Positions 18,112 through 26,365 of a stretch of DNA of 37,749 bases are shown piece after piece. Position 1 is the stretch's first letter. Each line of letters starts with the position of its first letter. The notes beneath the pieces were generated by a model. It was not told where the DNA came from. It searched no databases and was given only the letters and a program-made list of their open reading frames with translations. The stretch comes from Candidatus Obscuribacterales bacterium (GTDB lineage: Bacteria; Cyanobacteriota; Vampirovibrionia; Obscuribacterales; Obscuribacteraceae). A program made the position numbers and the translations under genes. Location: assembly GCA_021732565.1 (NCBI GenBank), contig JAKFUT010000270.1, positions 1 through 37,749 of the forward strand, given 5' to 3'.

Positions 18112-18429
18112 CTACGCGTTTGCAGCGAGTGTATTTTTTTCAAGTGCAAAGATCAGTTGATGAACTTCTTCGATGTCATTAGAAGATCCGCCAACACTTT
18201 CAAGCAACTGCAGCAATCTTGCAAAAAGTATGCTCGCTTTTTCGCTGTCGTCAAGTGCTAGTGAGATCATTCCGCTGTTGTAAAGAAAAGAGACTAGTTC
18301 GGAACTATCTGCTTCATATGTACGTTCAGCCGCTATGAGGGCCTTTCCGTGCAAGCGTGCAGCTTTAGCGTAATCACCTCTTTCTTCGCAAATGTCGGCC
18401 AATTGTTGTAGCTCAGTTGCTGTTTTCAT
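18112..18429 (-). CDS. Small TPR-like protein
   Basis: A 105-residue soluble helical protein. I choose ATG 18429 because AAGAGGTC lies at the right distance upstream; the longer frame from 18477 has no such site. The sequence shows two or three TPR-type helix pairs (ADICEERGDYAKAARLHGKAL, then FLYNSGMISLALDDSEKASI) followed by an acidic helix. It has no signal peptide or enzyme motif. Proteins of this kind serve as binding adaptors; no partner can be named. It is followed after about 180 bp by the START-like gene on the same strand, too far to claim an operon. Confidence 0.65.
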   Translation of the reverse strand: MKTATELQQLADICEERGDYAKAARLHGKALIAAERTYEADSSELVSFLYNSGMISLALDDSEKASILFARLLQLLESVGGSSNDIEEVHQLIFALEKNTLAANA

Positions 18430-19482
18430 GATGCGACCTCTTTTAGGGAATTCGCGGACGCAAACCAGCCGCTCCATTTACGGAAGCTGCGGTTCCTGCC
18501 GTGTTGTATTGTTTTCACGTGTCAGAAAACAACGTCCCTCTATCCACCGCATGCCGGTGCTAATGGGAGCTTTTTGACTGCAGTTGTGGGCACCAGGTGC
18601 GATACCGAGGCGAATGCCAATCGCGGTGCGACAAAAGCTGTCATGCGTCTTGTTGATTTCTGTAGGGCTATGATAAGTCAGTTCTAAGCGACTCCGCAAG
18701 ATGACTAAATACATTGCTTGCGTATAAGTAGTGTATATACCGGGTGCGAAAATTGGGCTTTTCGGGCATCGATGTAGGTATATATCGCACGTTAAATCAA
18801 CAGCTCGTGAATTAAAAAGAGCACATCGTGCGCAGTTGCATAATATATCCGACAGCTTTAGCAGACCGAGCGTAATCTTCCGGTCATCAGGTTTGTTCCA
18901 TAAGTTCGCCTTAACCCTTAATCAATCCGGCAAACCTTCGTCGCCCCGGTACTTTAGGATGTAACGGGAGAATCTTTACGTGTTGCCCCCGGAACTCAAA
19001 CTCATACATGGTTTGCACTATAACCATCCCGATAGAGTTTCACGTTGCGCCTGGCCTGCCAATGAGCACACGGAAGCGGATGCATCTTGAGGCGGAATGC
19101 CTGTACCCCCTTTCCTCCACACAGGTAATAGCGAAGATGTACGTGAATGATTTAGAGGAGCAGCTCCCAGGGGGGCCCTGTGCAGCAATTGCCAGCAGTC
19201 CGAAGCCAACGGGAAAGCCGGCGCACACTTGGCATCGGGAATGGTATCTTTTTTAAGCGGTTCTCTTGATATCGTGTCGGCCCATAACGCAGCAGCTAAC
19301 GAACCCCTGTTACGAGAATCGGCCCGGGAAAACTCGTGACGACCCGGAGCTGATTCTAGATTGACAACTTGCTCATTGACCATTCGTTCGTTCAAGACTT
19401 TTTCCATCAACTGATTAGTGGCAACATCTCGAAAGAGAGGTGCCATGTCTGGTCATTGGCATATAGAACAGCAGTTTTTCCA
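18430..19482. other. About 1 kb gene-poor region
   Basis: Nothing here is convincingly coding. The longest frame on the minus strand (19018-19446) starts with ATG and reads reasonably for about 65 residues (MAPLFRDVATNQLMEKVL onward), then turns into low-quality sequence without recognisable domains and without a ribosome site. It may be a decayed gene. An AT-rich stretch with TATAC/TATAT elements at about 18722-18785 could hold a promoter for either side, but no clear -35 element accompanies it. No repeats or RNA-gene signatures were seen. Confidence 0.35.
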
Positions 19483-20922
19483 CTACATAGAGCGAGCTTG
19501 AGTGGTAAACAATAGGAACGTCTTCTTGATTCTATCTTTTCGGGCCAGCGCGACTTTGCCGAGCATCTGATAAGCGTCTGCTCGATTGGCATAGGCCTTG
19601 GCATAAGACGGGTCTAGACTAATGGCTTTACTACAATCATTCACCGCGTTTTGATACTTGGCTGACTTAAGATATGCAAATGCCCGAGTACTATAACTCC
19701 TGGCCGACTTCGGATTGATCGAGATCGATTTTGTACAATCGTCTATCGTCTTCTGATATTGGCCGAGGGCAGAGAAAGCGACACCACGATAATAGTAGGC
19801 ATCGGCATTCGGGTTAATGGCAATTTCGCTGGTAAAGTCGTTCACTGCTTTCTGAAATTGGCCGAGGTTGGCATAGGCTGAGGCGCGATTCGCGTAACTC
19901 CTCCACATATGGTGCGAATCAACTTCAATAGCTTTAGACCAGTCCGCCATTGCCTTTTGTACATCTCCGTGTTTAAGGAAAGCTGAGCCGCGGTTGTTAT
20001 AGGCCATTCCATACTTCGGATCAAGAGCTACCGCACGGCTATAGTCGTCCACTTCGTCCTTGTATTGACCTAGCCCCCCAAAGGCAAGAGCTCGATTGAA
20101 AAACGCTTCGGAGTAACTCGGATTGAGCGCTATGGCCTGAGTGCAATCATCCACGCCCTTTGTATACTGACCGGTCTGTGAATACGCAGCTCCACGATTT
20201 CTAAAAGCCATGGCATTTTTTGGATTCAAACTAATAGCCTTGCTGGAATCTTCAATCGATTTTACAAATTGTCCCAAACCGAAGTAGGCAACTGCACGAT
20301 TGTAGAAGTTAACATCCGCGTTCGGATTGAGCGCAATGGCCTGATTGGAATCGGCGATAGATTTTTCGAACTGACCAGCCCGCGCGTAGGCGCCGGCACG
20401 AATGCTGTAGGCTTCAGAATCTTTGGGATTGTCCTTAACGACTTTGTCTAACAGGGCGGTGGCTTCGTTGTACTTTGCTTGTTTGGCAAGGGTTGTGGCC
20501 TGCTGTTTCTGGGAATCTAGAACGCTGGCGGTACATCCGGACAGCAACCAACAAATACAAACAACAGTTGCCGCCGTAGAGGTCGAGTGTCGACTCATGG
20601 GCGGAATGAACATTCGACTTTTACGAGCGATTTTCTTTGTTGACATGGAATCCATGGTTGAAGCCGCTTCAAGTACTTTACCCAACCTCATCATGCGTGT
20701 GGCATTTTTATCGCCCGCTATTAGCGCGCGATGAGGTAAAGGTTGCCAGCCGTCCATTTGCCATGCTACCAGAATGAATTTAGCATAACCTACTCCGTCA
20801 TAATTACAACTAAATTTGCCGGGGCGGATTGATTTTTTGTCCCGGATTAGTTTCAGCTCCATGCCAGAATCGAACCGAAACGTGCTTGCAGCAAGCAATT
20901 GCGAAATATTACCGGGAATCAA
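19483..20922 (-). CDS. TPR-repeat protein with membrane or lipoprotein anchor and an unexplained N-terminal region
   Basis: The C-terminal 330 residues are about ten consecutive TPR units with the repeating pattern AY-x-NRG-x-AY-x-x-x-GQ-x-x-x-A and DC-x-x-AI-x-LNP, suited to protein binding. Before them lies a hydrophobic stretch ending in WLLSGC, a good lipobox. If translation starts at ATG 20598 this is a simple lipoprotein. However, the frame stays open for about 108 more codons upstream, to TTG 20922, where a perfect AGGAGG sits nine bases before the start. That extension reads like real protein (SCNYDGVGYAKFILVAWQMD) but matches no family I know. In the long form the hydrophobic stretch would be an internal membrane anchor. 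I list the long form; the TPR part is certain, the start is not. Confidence 0.72.
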   Translation of the reverse strand: MIPGNISQLLAASTFRFDSGMELKLIRDKKSIRPGKFSCNYDGVGYAKFILVAWQMDGWQPLPHRALIAGDKNATRMMRLGKVLEAASTMDSMSTKKIARKSRMFIPPMSRHSTSTAATVVCICWLLSGCTASVLDSQKQQATTLAKQAKYNEATALLDKVVKDNPKDSEAYSIRAGAYARAGQFEKSIADSNQAIALNPNADVNFYNRAVAYFGLGQFVKSIEDSSKAISLNPKNAMAFRNRGAAYSQTGQYTKGVDDCTQAIALNPSYSEAFFNRALAFGGLGQYKDEVDDYSRAVALDPKYGMAYNNRGSAFLKHGDVQKAMADWSKAIEVDSHHMWRSYANRASAYANLGQFQKAVNDFTSEIAINPNADAYYYRGVAFSALGQYQKTIDDCTKSISINPKSARSYSTRAFAYLKSAKYQNAVNDCSKAISLDPSYAKAYANRADAYQMLGKVALARKDRIKKTFLLFTTQARSM

Positions 20923-21252
20923 ACCGGTCAACCTCCTGAACCGAGCGCAAAAGGACCAAAGGCTCGCTCAGCCAGACCAGTACATCATCTCCCGAGTTGT
21001 TCCCTTTGAGCGCTTCAAACGGAGGGATGAGTTACCCGGGATCCCCGCAGACACCGGGCAGCGATGGAACACGCCACACTCACGACGCGCCATCGCGTCA
21101 TCAGGGGCCAGGTTGCAGTCCGCAGTGGCTAGTCCCCAACCATCATTGCAGGAGGCGAGCAATTAGTACTCACGGCGCAATTCGAGTTTCCAATGGTTTG
21201 AGTTCCTGAATACTGATTGGCGTATAATCTGTCTCGTTTCAAAAGCTATAGA
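20923..21252. other. Divergent intergenic region between the TPR gene and the TusA-like gene
   Basis: It contains the AGGAGG (complement of 20932-20937) that supports the TTG 20922 start of the TPR gene. The remaining 300 bp should carry the promoter for the plus-strand sulfur cluster, but I cannot point to a clear -35/-10 pair. No RNA structure or gene was recognised. Confidence 0.35.
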
Positions 21253-21489
21253 ATGGACTCGAATCAAGTGAAAGTTGCTTCAGAATGGAACGCAGGCGAT
21301 ATGGGCTGCGGCGAACTCGTGATGCTGCTGGCGCGGAAGATGCAAGAATTAGAGGCGGAAGAAGTGCTGTGCCTCACGGCCACGGATGCCGGAGCAAAAG
21401 AAGACCTTCCCGCGTGGTGTGGAATGACAGGTAATGAACTAATTCAAGCCGCACATCCGCAATACTGGATCAAGAGAAAGAAAGGATAA
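21253..21489 (+). CDS. TusA-like sulfur-carrier protein
   Basis: A 78-residue protein, the usual TusA length. It matches the fold in order: a first strand, an Asp-Met-Gly-Cys-Gly turn with the likely sulfur-carrying Cys19, the helix ELVMLLARKM, the strand EEVLCLTATD, and the second conserved piece EDLPAWC (Cys56) before a helix and a last strand. In TusA the cysteine sits in a CPxP motif; here it is CGEL, so the prolines are lost. TusA proteins hand a persulfide sulfur from a cysteine desulfurase to acceptors. The start is ATG 21253 rather than the upstream TTG, although neither has a strong ribosome site. The DsrE-like gene follows 3 bp after the stop, and the same domain recurs fused to a methionine-synthase domain 0.7 kb further on. 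Confidence 0.78.
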   Translation: MDSNQVKVASEWNAGDMGCGELVMLLARKMQELEAEEVLCLTATDAGAKEDLPAWCGMTGNELIQAAHPQYWIKRKKG

Positions 21490-21492
21490 ATA

Positions 21493-21861
21493 ATGGACAA
21501 GAAATTTTGTGTTAGCCTCACGTGCGGAAAAGACAATACCGATAAGGCAACAGTAGCGTTTGTAGTGGCAAATGCTGCCGTAGCATCGAATAAAGAAACG
21601 GTGGTTTTTCTGTCTACCGAAGGTGTTCGTCTTGCAATTGTCGGTGCGGTTAGCGACGTTCACGAGGAAGGGTTCGCACCGCTGGCTCAACTGATAGACT
21701 CGTTTTCATCGGCGGGTGGGAAAATCTATGTCTGCTCGCCCTGCTTTAAGAAGCGCGGTTTAGACGAGCATCGCCTCGTATCGGGCGCCATCATGGTCGG
21801 TGGCGCAAAATTAGTCGAATTCCTCTCATCAGGCGGCGGCTCTCCCTCGATAACATATTAG
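21493..21861 (+). CDS. DsrE-like protein (sulfur-relay family)
   Basis: A 122-residue protein with the DsrE/TusD-like alpha-beta fold: first strand with Cys6 and Cys11, then TDKATVAFVVANAAVAS, the strand ETVVFLSTEGV, and the conserved cysteine region GGKIYVCSPCFKKRGL with Cys81 and Cys84, the position of the active cysteine in DsrE proteins. The start ATG has AAAGGA eight bases upstream and lies 3 bp after the TusA-like stop, so the two are surely co-transcribed. TusA and DsrE partners pass persulfide sulfur between each other in known relays, so this pair is a credible donor-acceptor couple. No TusB/C/E or dsrAB genes lie nearby, so tRNA thiolation or sulfite reduction is not supported. Confidence 0.8.
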   Translation: MDKKFCVSLTCGKDNTDKATVAFVVANAAVASNKETVVFLSTEGVRLAIVGAVSDVHEEGFAPLAQLIDSFSSAGGKIYVCSPCFKKRGLDEHRLVSGAIMVGGAKLVEFLSSGGGSPSITY

Positions 21862-22177
21862 TACCTGGGGCCAAAGGTCCTCCTATCCGTCGCTCATGCT
21901 CAAGTGACGTCCCGCGGATGATATCGACAAGGTCGAAAGAAGATACCGCCGGTGGGATGTTTTATGCTTGACCACATCGCCAGTGATATTCTTTCTCAAG
22001 AAGATACCATAACCGACGTCGGCAAGTATGCCAAAGCTTGAACAGTTTGAAGCTCACCATTTGGTCAGATAATGCTGAGATAACGGCGGCGGTGCGTTGT
22101 CACGCACCTTCTTTCGCGGTGGCACTGCCCCTGGTGCCCTACAATGAAACACAACAAACGGCCTTAGAGACTGAGCG
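21862..22177 (+). other. Leader region before the TusA-MetE fusion gene
   Basis: No gene recognised. A 25-codon open frame at about 21964 (starting MLDHIASDILSQED) has no detectable homology by eye. The last 90 bp hold two hairpins, annotated separately. I looked for SAM-I and cobalamin riboswitch landmarks and did not find them. Confidence 0.4.
22091..22138 (+). promoter_or_regulatory. Two consecutive hairpins upstream of the TusA-MetE gene
   Basis: The first is GGTGCGT-TGTC-ACGCACC (22091-22108), a perfect 7-bp stem with a 4-base loop, followed by TTCTTTC. The second is GGCAC with GTGCC (22121-22138), a 5-bp stem with an 8-base loop. They end about 40 bp before the ATG. They could be a weak terminator for the TusA-DsrE pair, an attenuator, or a protein-binding leader. 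The structure is direct from sequence; the role is not known. Confidence 0.4.
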
Positions 22178-23794
22178 ATGAATAGGGTTGAAAAACACAG
22201 TCACAAGCCCGATGTCACCTTCAACGGTGGCAGTCTCGATTGTGGCAGCGGACTCCTGTTGCTGATCCGCCAGCACATGGATCCGCTTTCTGAGGGGCAA
22301 CTCCTGGAGATTGTTTCAACAGAATCCTCAGTTGACGAGGATTTACCGGCATGGTGCCGTTTGACGAACAACTCGCTCGTTTCCTGGACCAGAGAGGGAA
22401 GCACCAGGAGCTTTCTTGTATGTAAGGGATTACTTGATCCCAACACATTCGGAAAGTACTCGTCATCCACTAACTATTCATCATCGCACAACGCTCTTTT
22501 GCTCTCCTCAGAATCTTCGACTGCTCTTCCATTGCAGCAGACCATCGCCTCCAATAATATTGTCGAAAGTATAAGGACAGTTTCGGTCATCATTCCAGCA
22601 ACTTTGCCAGCGCCGTCGCCTGCTCAAATAATTCATCCGTTGTCCGTCATGGGAATTGGCAGCTGGCCACGCCCCTCCTGGCTAACGCGTTCGCTTCACG
22701 ATCGACTAACCGGTAAAATGCCAGAAGAAGAGTTCCAGCGAAATGCAGATGATGCTGTTCGACTGTGCGTTGATTCGCAAATACGAAGCGGCGTGGATGT
22801 AATCACCGACGGAGAACAACGAAGAGACAATTATTCAAGTTTTGTGGGCAATAGATTGGACAATTGTCTCCTCATCCCTCTAACGGATTTATTACCTCTA
22901 GTTGATGATCCAGAAAAGTTCAAGCAGGAAATGGACTCGCTGGATGTACCCGCTGACAAAATTCGCCACCCCGCGGTTTTCGGTAAAATAGGACGAAGCC
23001 GTCCTTTAGCGTTGCACGAATTTTCCTTTCTTTCTCGACTAACCGACAAACCGATCAAGATCTCCCTGCCCGGACCCTACCTGCTGACTCGCACGATGTG
23101 GATGGAATGTATTGCAGATAAGGCCTACGCTTCCAGGGAAGATCTGTCGGAGGATATAGTGAGGGTGTTGCGAGAAGAAATCCATTTCTTGCTTGCCGCA
23201 GGTGTTAGTATCGTTCAGCTCGATGAGCCTGTATTGACTGAAATAGTGATGAGCGGTCCGAAGACTGCTCGCAGTTTCATGTGCGGCGCGCTCAGTGAAC
23301 GCAGTTCCATTGACGAAGAACTGTCTTTTGCCAGCTACTTAATCAACGCCGTCACAGCAGGTTTACCAGCCGAGCGTCTAGCTATTCATGTTTGCCGCGG
23401 CAATTGGACACCGGACGAAAGTGTGGCCTTAACGGGAAGCTACGAACCTTTGCTACCTCTTTTCGGGCAGCTCGAAAATGTAGGTACTCTGTTTCTAGAG
23501 TTTTGCACTCCCCGCGCCGGAGAGTTGGAAGTAATCAATCGTCTCCCAAAGACCGTGCGGATCGGAGTTGGCGTTGTTAATCCCAAGAACCCGACTGTAG
23601 AATCAGTCAATGGTATAGCAGCCCGCATTGAGCAGGCCATAAGTCTGATCGGATTTGAGCGAGTACTGCTAAATCCAGATTGCGGGTTCGCCACCTTCGC
23701 AGACAATCCAGTTTCAACACCCGAGATTGCCGAACAAAAACTTCATGCCATCGTTCAGGCAGTAAAACTGGTAAGAGAGAGAATCGACCAATAG
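22178..23794 (+). CDS. TusA-like domain fused to a cobalamin-independent methionine synthase (MetE C-terminal-like) domain
   Basis: A 538-residue protein. Residues 1-90 form a TusA-like domain (Cys22 in LDCGSG, Cys60 in DEDLPAWC) closely resembling the free TusA-like protein upstream. A Ser-rich linker (about 90-150) follows. Residues 155-538 are the MetE C-terminal barrel: MGIGSWPRP, VITDGEQRRDNY, the IVQLDEPVL strand, and the zinc ligands H404 and C406 (HVCRG), E441 and C502 (LNPDCG). The MetE N-terminal half, which helps bind methyl-folate, is missing, as in folate-independent core-MetE enzymes. It probably moves an alkyl group to or from a thiol, perhaps one supplied on the TusA cysteine. 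The start is ATG 22178 with a weak GAG site. Context: TusA- and DsrE-like genes upstream on the same strand. Confidence 0.85.
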   Translation: MNRVEKHSHKPDVTFNGGSLDCGSGLLLLIRQHMDPLSEGQLLEIVSTESSVDEDLPAWCRLTNNSLVSWTREGSTRSFLVCKGLLDPNTFGKYSSSTNYSSSHNALLLSSESSTALPLQQTIASNNIVESIRTVSVIIPATLPAPSPAQIIHPLSVMGIGSWPRPSWLTRSLHDRLTGKMPEEEFQRNADDAVRLCVDSQIRSGVDVITDGEQRRDNYSSFVGNRLDNCLLIPLTDLLPLVDDPEKFKQEMDSLDVPADKIRHPAVFGKIGRSRPLALHEFSFLSRLTDKPIKISLPGPYLLTRTMWMECIADKAYASREDLSEDIVRVLREEIHFLLAAGVSIVQLDEPVLTEIVMSGPKTARSFMCGALSERSSIDEELSFASYLINAVTAGLPAERLAIHVCRGNWTPDESVALTGSYEPLLPLFGQLENVGTLFLEFCTPRAGELEVINRLPKTVRIGVGVVNPKNPTVESVNGIAARIEQAISLIGFERVLLNPDCGFATFADNPVSTPEIAEQKLHAIVQAVKLVRERIDQ

Positions 23795-23965
23795 CATCGT
23801 CCCTTTCAGTTAAAAGCGAGCTTGAGGCCGCCTGGCGCGAAACGAGCGGCTCGCGGACAAGGCGAGCGCACCGCTCCGTAGGAGCTATTACAATTGATCA
23901 GAATTCGGACGGACTCGCAAGGCTATCCTTCAACCATCCACACCTGCACAACGAAGGACACAGCA

Positions 23966-24817
23966 ATGACTTATGAGAATGGAACTTTTCACGACACCGA
24001 CAGAGTGGCTGAACAGAGAGAAATTGATCCACTGATAATTGAAGACCTCTGGCAGTCGGAAGGCCCTTCCGTGGACAACAGGAGCACAGACAGCGCCAAC
24101 CGTTACCTGCCTGATGTGAGAACTGAAGAAACATACGAAGCAGCCAGCGAGATCTGCCCCGGCAGCAGTGATGTCACTTTGGCGGGTACCGCGAACGGAC
24201 CGACACTATCTGATCGAATGGTGCGGCACTTTTCCACACAATTTGAAGAAGCCTTTGCCGACAGAGATTTCCCGAAGGCTTACCGGATACTTCTGGGATG
24301 GGTCACTTTGCGTACGCTCAATACACAGGACAGTAGAAATCACCCCATCGGTCTACGTGAGCGTCTGGCCTATTCGCATAATCTTGGGCAAGCGGCTGTG
24401 AACGCAGCCAAGGCCGAGCAAAATCCTGAGAGTAAAGCAGAATGGCACAGGATCGCAGAGCTCAATTTAAAACAAACAGTAACACTGCAAGATGCTCATC
24501 TACCAAGAGCATCCACTGGTCTCAAGAGAGCCCATGCCCATGTTTTGCTGGCGTTGAATTACTCCGAAATGAATAGGCATCAGGATGCCAACGAATCGGT
24601 CGGAAAGATCGTATCAGCGATGCGCGATGCCGAAACTGATAAACCAACCAGTGTGGGCGTACTTGAGTTGATTGACAGATATATAGCAGTTATTGACCTT
24701 GTGAATCTCAGTAAATCTGTTCCGCCGGAAATTCGCCGGTCGAATCAGCGATATCATGATGAGTTGGCACTTCGGCAAGATGTAATGAAGAAGCGCATCG
24801 CACTGGCAAAACGGTAA
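23966..24817 (+). CDS. Hypothetical helical protein
   Basis: A 283-residue protein I do not recognise. I choose ATG 23966 because GAAGGA lies seven bases upstream; the frame upstream lacks support. Residues 1-80 are polar, acidic and probably disordered. Residues 90-283 are mostly helical, with pieces that look like TPR pairs (FEEAFADRDFPKAYRILLGW; HAHVLLALNYSEMNRHQDAN), so it may be a divergent TPR protein. It has no signal peptide, membrane segment or catalytic motif. It lies 171 bp after the TusA-MetE fusion gene on the same strand; a shared role is possible but not shown. Confidence 0.6.
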   Translation: MTYENGTFHDTDRVAEQREIDPLIIEDLWQSEGPSVDNRSTDSANRYLPDVRTEETYEAASEICPGSSDVTLAGTANGPTLSDRMVRHFSTQFEEAFADRDFPKAYRILLGWVTLRTLNTQDSRNHPIGLRERLAYSHNLGQAAVNAAKAEQNPESKAEWHRIAELNLKQTVTLQDAHLPRASTGLKRAHAHVLLALNYSEMNRHQDANESVGKIVSAMRDAETDKPTSVGVLELIDRYIAVIDLVNLSKSVPPEIRRSNQRYHDELALRQDVMKKRIALAKR

Positions 24818-25181
24818 ACAGTTTGAGCGCCTATTCTGATTCTCAATTAAGCGCTCCCTGCGGCGTAACCAGTGTGCTACGAAGAGCCCGGCGACCGCCC
24901 CCGGTACTGGCACCATATACGGTGCTAGCATCCTGACATCAGCCGAGAATGTGATCGATGACTCATATAGAGCTTCGTAATTCCCGGTTTCAGCTTAAGC
25001 TTGTCTCATGAGGCTTTTCAGCTACGTGATTCCCACAGTAATAACGGCTTTGTCGGAAATTTGCCAAAAGTTTGACCGAATTTTGTCACAAATTCTTGGT
25101 TCACTAAACTCAGTGGCACGCACCAAGCATGGTGATTATACGAATGGCGTTTTTAAGTGTTGGCAAAGAGGCAATCACCGA
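24818..25181. other. Intergenic region
   Basis: No supported gene. A minus-strand frame from 24931 begins MLAPYMVPVPGAVAGLFVAH and could encode a short membrane peptide, but it overlaps the end of the helical-protein gene by about 200 bp and lacks a ribosome site. The in-frame extension of the next gene back to ATG 25008 also has no ribosome site. No terminator was seen. Confidence 0.3.
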
Positions 25182-25364
25182 ATGAATGACAAAATCGGAC
25201 CCTGGATTCGGGGTTTGGATTCAACGTTTTACTGGCTCTTCGTGGCGGTCTTTGCCGTCGGGATCTTGACATCTCAACTGATCCCGCCCAAAATGGACGT
25301 TGTAGCGTTTGCGGGCATTATCTTCGCCTGCATAGTTCTGAAACCCATGGTATTGAACAAATAG
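25182..25364 (+). CDS. Small two-segment membrane protein
   Basis: A 60-residue protein. The start ATG 25182 has GAGG about ten bases upstream. It begins with a polar stretch (MNDKIGPWIRGLDS), then has two hydrophobic segments (FYWLFVAVFAVGILTSQLI and VVAFAGIIFACIVLKPMV) separated by a PPKMD turn, so both ends probably face the same side. It has no known motif. It stands between a hypothetical gene and the Tad-like cluster on the same strand, 400 bp from the latter, so no functional link is claimed. Confidence 0.5.
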   Translation: MNDKIGPWIRGLDSTFYWLFVAVFAVGILTSQLIPPKMDVVAFAGIIFACIVLKPMVLNK

Positions 25365-25762
25365 AGAGGTTAATCACTGTAATGCCGTTGGCACCACGGG
25401 CAAAGGCATCAAATATTTCACAATAAAACTGACCATCGCTTTCCGCCGGAACCCATCTATATAAGATGCAAACCTCGAAGACTTGTCAACAGGGCTCGAT
25501 AGCAGTGGGGATTATACGTACAAACTCGGGAATCGGGCTGCCTAATTACATGTTTTCCACAGTATTCCATGATGCATTTGGAAAAAGTCTGTACCCGAGA
25601 ACCCTTGGCAGCCGACCCGAAACAGCGCCTTGCCAAGCGCTATTTTAATCAATATCTCATTCAATTCTCCGACTAATTGTCCGAGCTCATCCGTTTCTCT
25701 CAATACGGATGTAGCGCTTGCAGAATTTTTCCATCTAGCGAGCAATGTGAGGAGATAAATAG
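25365..25762. other. Intergenic region upstream of the Tad-like cluster
   Basis: It should hold the promoter of the Tad-like genes, and it ends with a strong ribosome site (GAGGAGA, 25750-25756). A minus-strand frame at 25542-25745 contains ETDELGQLVGELNEIL, faintly like a HAMP segment, but it has no ATG and stops early. I treat it as noise or a remnant. Confidence 0.35.
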
Positions 25763-26296
25763 ATGTTGACTAGAATCGCTTTCGTTATGCTCAGCGTGAT
25801 GATGATGGCTCCTTCCTGCATGGCAGCAGAAGCTCCTCAAGCTGCAATCCAACGGCTCACTGCTGAAATCAGAAAACAGCCCGCCGACATGGATGCTCGC
25901 AGAAACATCGCTGAGGCTTTCATGAAAACAGGACTGGCGGTACGCGCAGAAGAGCAAATGAGAATCGTTATGCAGTACGGCAAGCGTACGCCTGAAGACT
26001 TTGTACTTTTAGCTGATGCTCAAAGGTACGCTGGCAAGTATACTGATGCGATGCGTACTTATCAGGAGGTACTGGGTGCAAACCAGGCCAATGCCAAAGC
26101 CGTGAGCGGCCTCGCCTATTGCTATCTACTCAGCGGTGATGCAAATACGGCTGCGAAGGTGTGTCATTCCGGATTGAAGCAAGTAAGTGATCCCGCTGGC
26201 AAGAAAGAACTGGCTGAAGCGCTACGGGTACTTGAACAATCCAAGTTGCAGGCAGAGCAGGGAAAGAGCGTCTCAACCCAAACCCGCAGGAGCTAA
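25763..26296 (+). CDS. Exported TPR protein, TadD-like
   Basis: A 177-residue protein. The N-terminus is a signal peptide (MLTRIAFVMLSVMMMAPSC, likely cut near MAAEA). The mature part has three TPR-type helix pairs (AQRYAGKYTDAMRTYQEVL; KAVSGLAYCYLLSGDANTAA) and a charged C-terminus. In tad pilus loci a TPR lipoprotein, TadD, helps assemble the outer-membrane part; the length and place fit that role, although no clean lipobox is present. Start ATG with GAGGAGA upstream is strong. It is followed after 69 bp by the VWA protein gene and then two TadE-like genes on the same strand. Confidence 0.68.
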   Translation: MLTRIAFVMLSVMMMAPSCMAAEAPQAAIQRLTAEIRKQPADMDARRNIAEAFMKTGLAVRAEEQMRIVMQYGKRTPEDFVLLADAQRYAGKYTDAMRTYQEVLGANQANAKAVSGLAYCYLLSGDANTAAKVCHSGLKQVSDPAGKKELAEALRVLEQSKLQAEQGKSVSTQTRRS

Positions 26297-26365
26297 CGAT
26301 CAGCCGAGCCAAGCCTCACTTCGGTAAACCTGACAAGACTACATGACCTTCAAGGGATAGCACAT

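Noticed and set aside
21862-22177. SAM or cobalamin riboswitch before the methionine-synthase-like gene
   Set aside because: The landmark conserved boxes of SAM-I and cobalamin riboswitches are not visible; only two simple hairpins are present.
24614-24931. Minus-strand frame starting MLAPYMVPVPGAVAG, resembling a short anchor peptide
   Set aside because: It overlaps the better-supported plus-strand helical-protein gene by about 200 bp and lacks a ribosome site.
25542-25745. Minus-strand frame with a HAMP-like piece
   Set aside because: Too short, TTG start without a ribosome site, and no neighbouring receptor domains.
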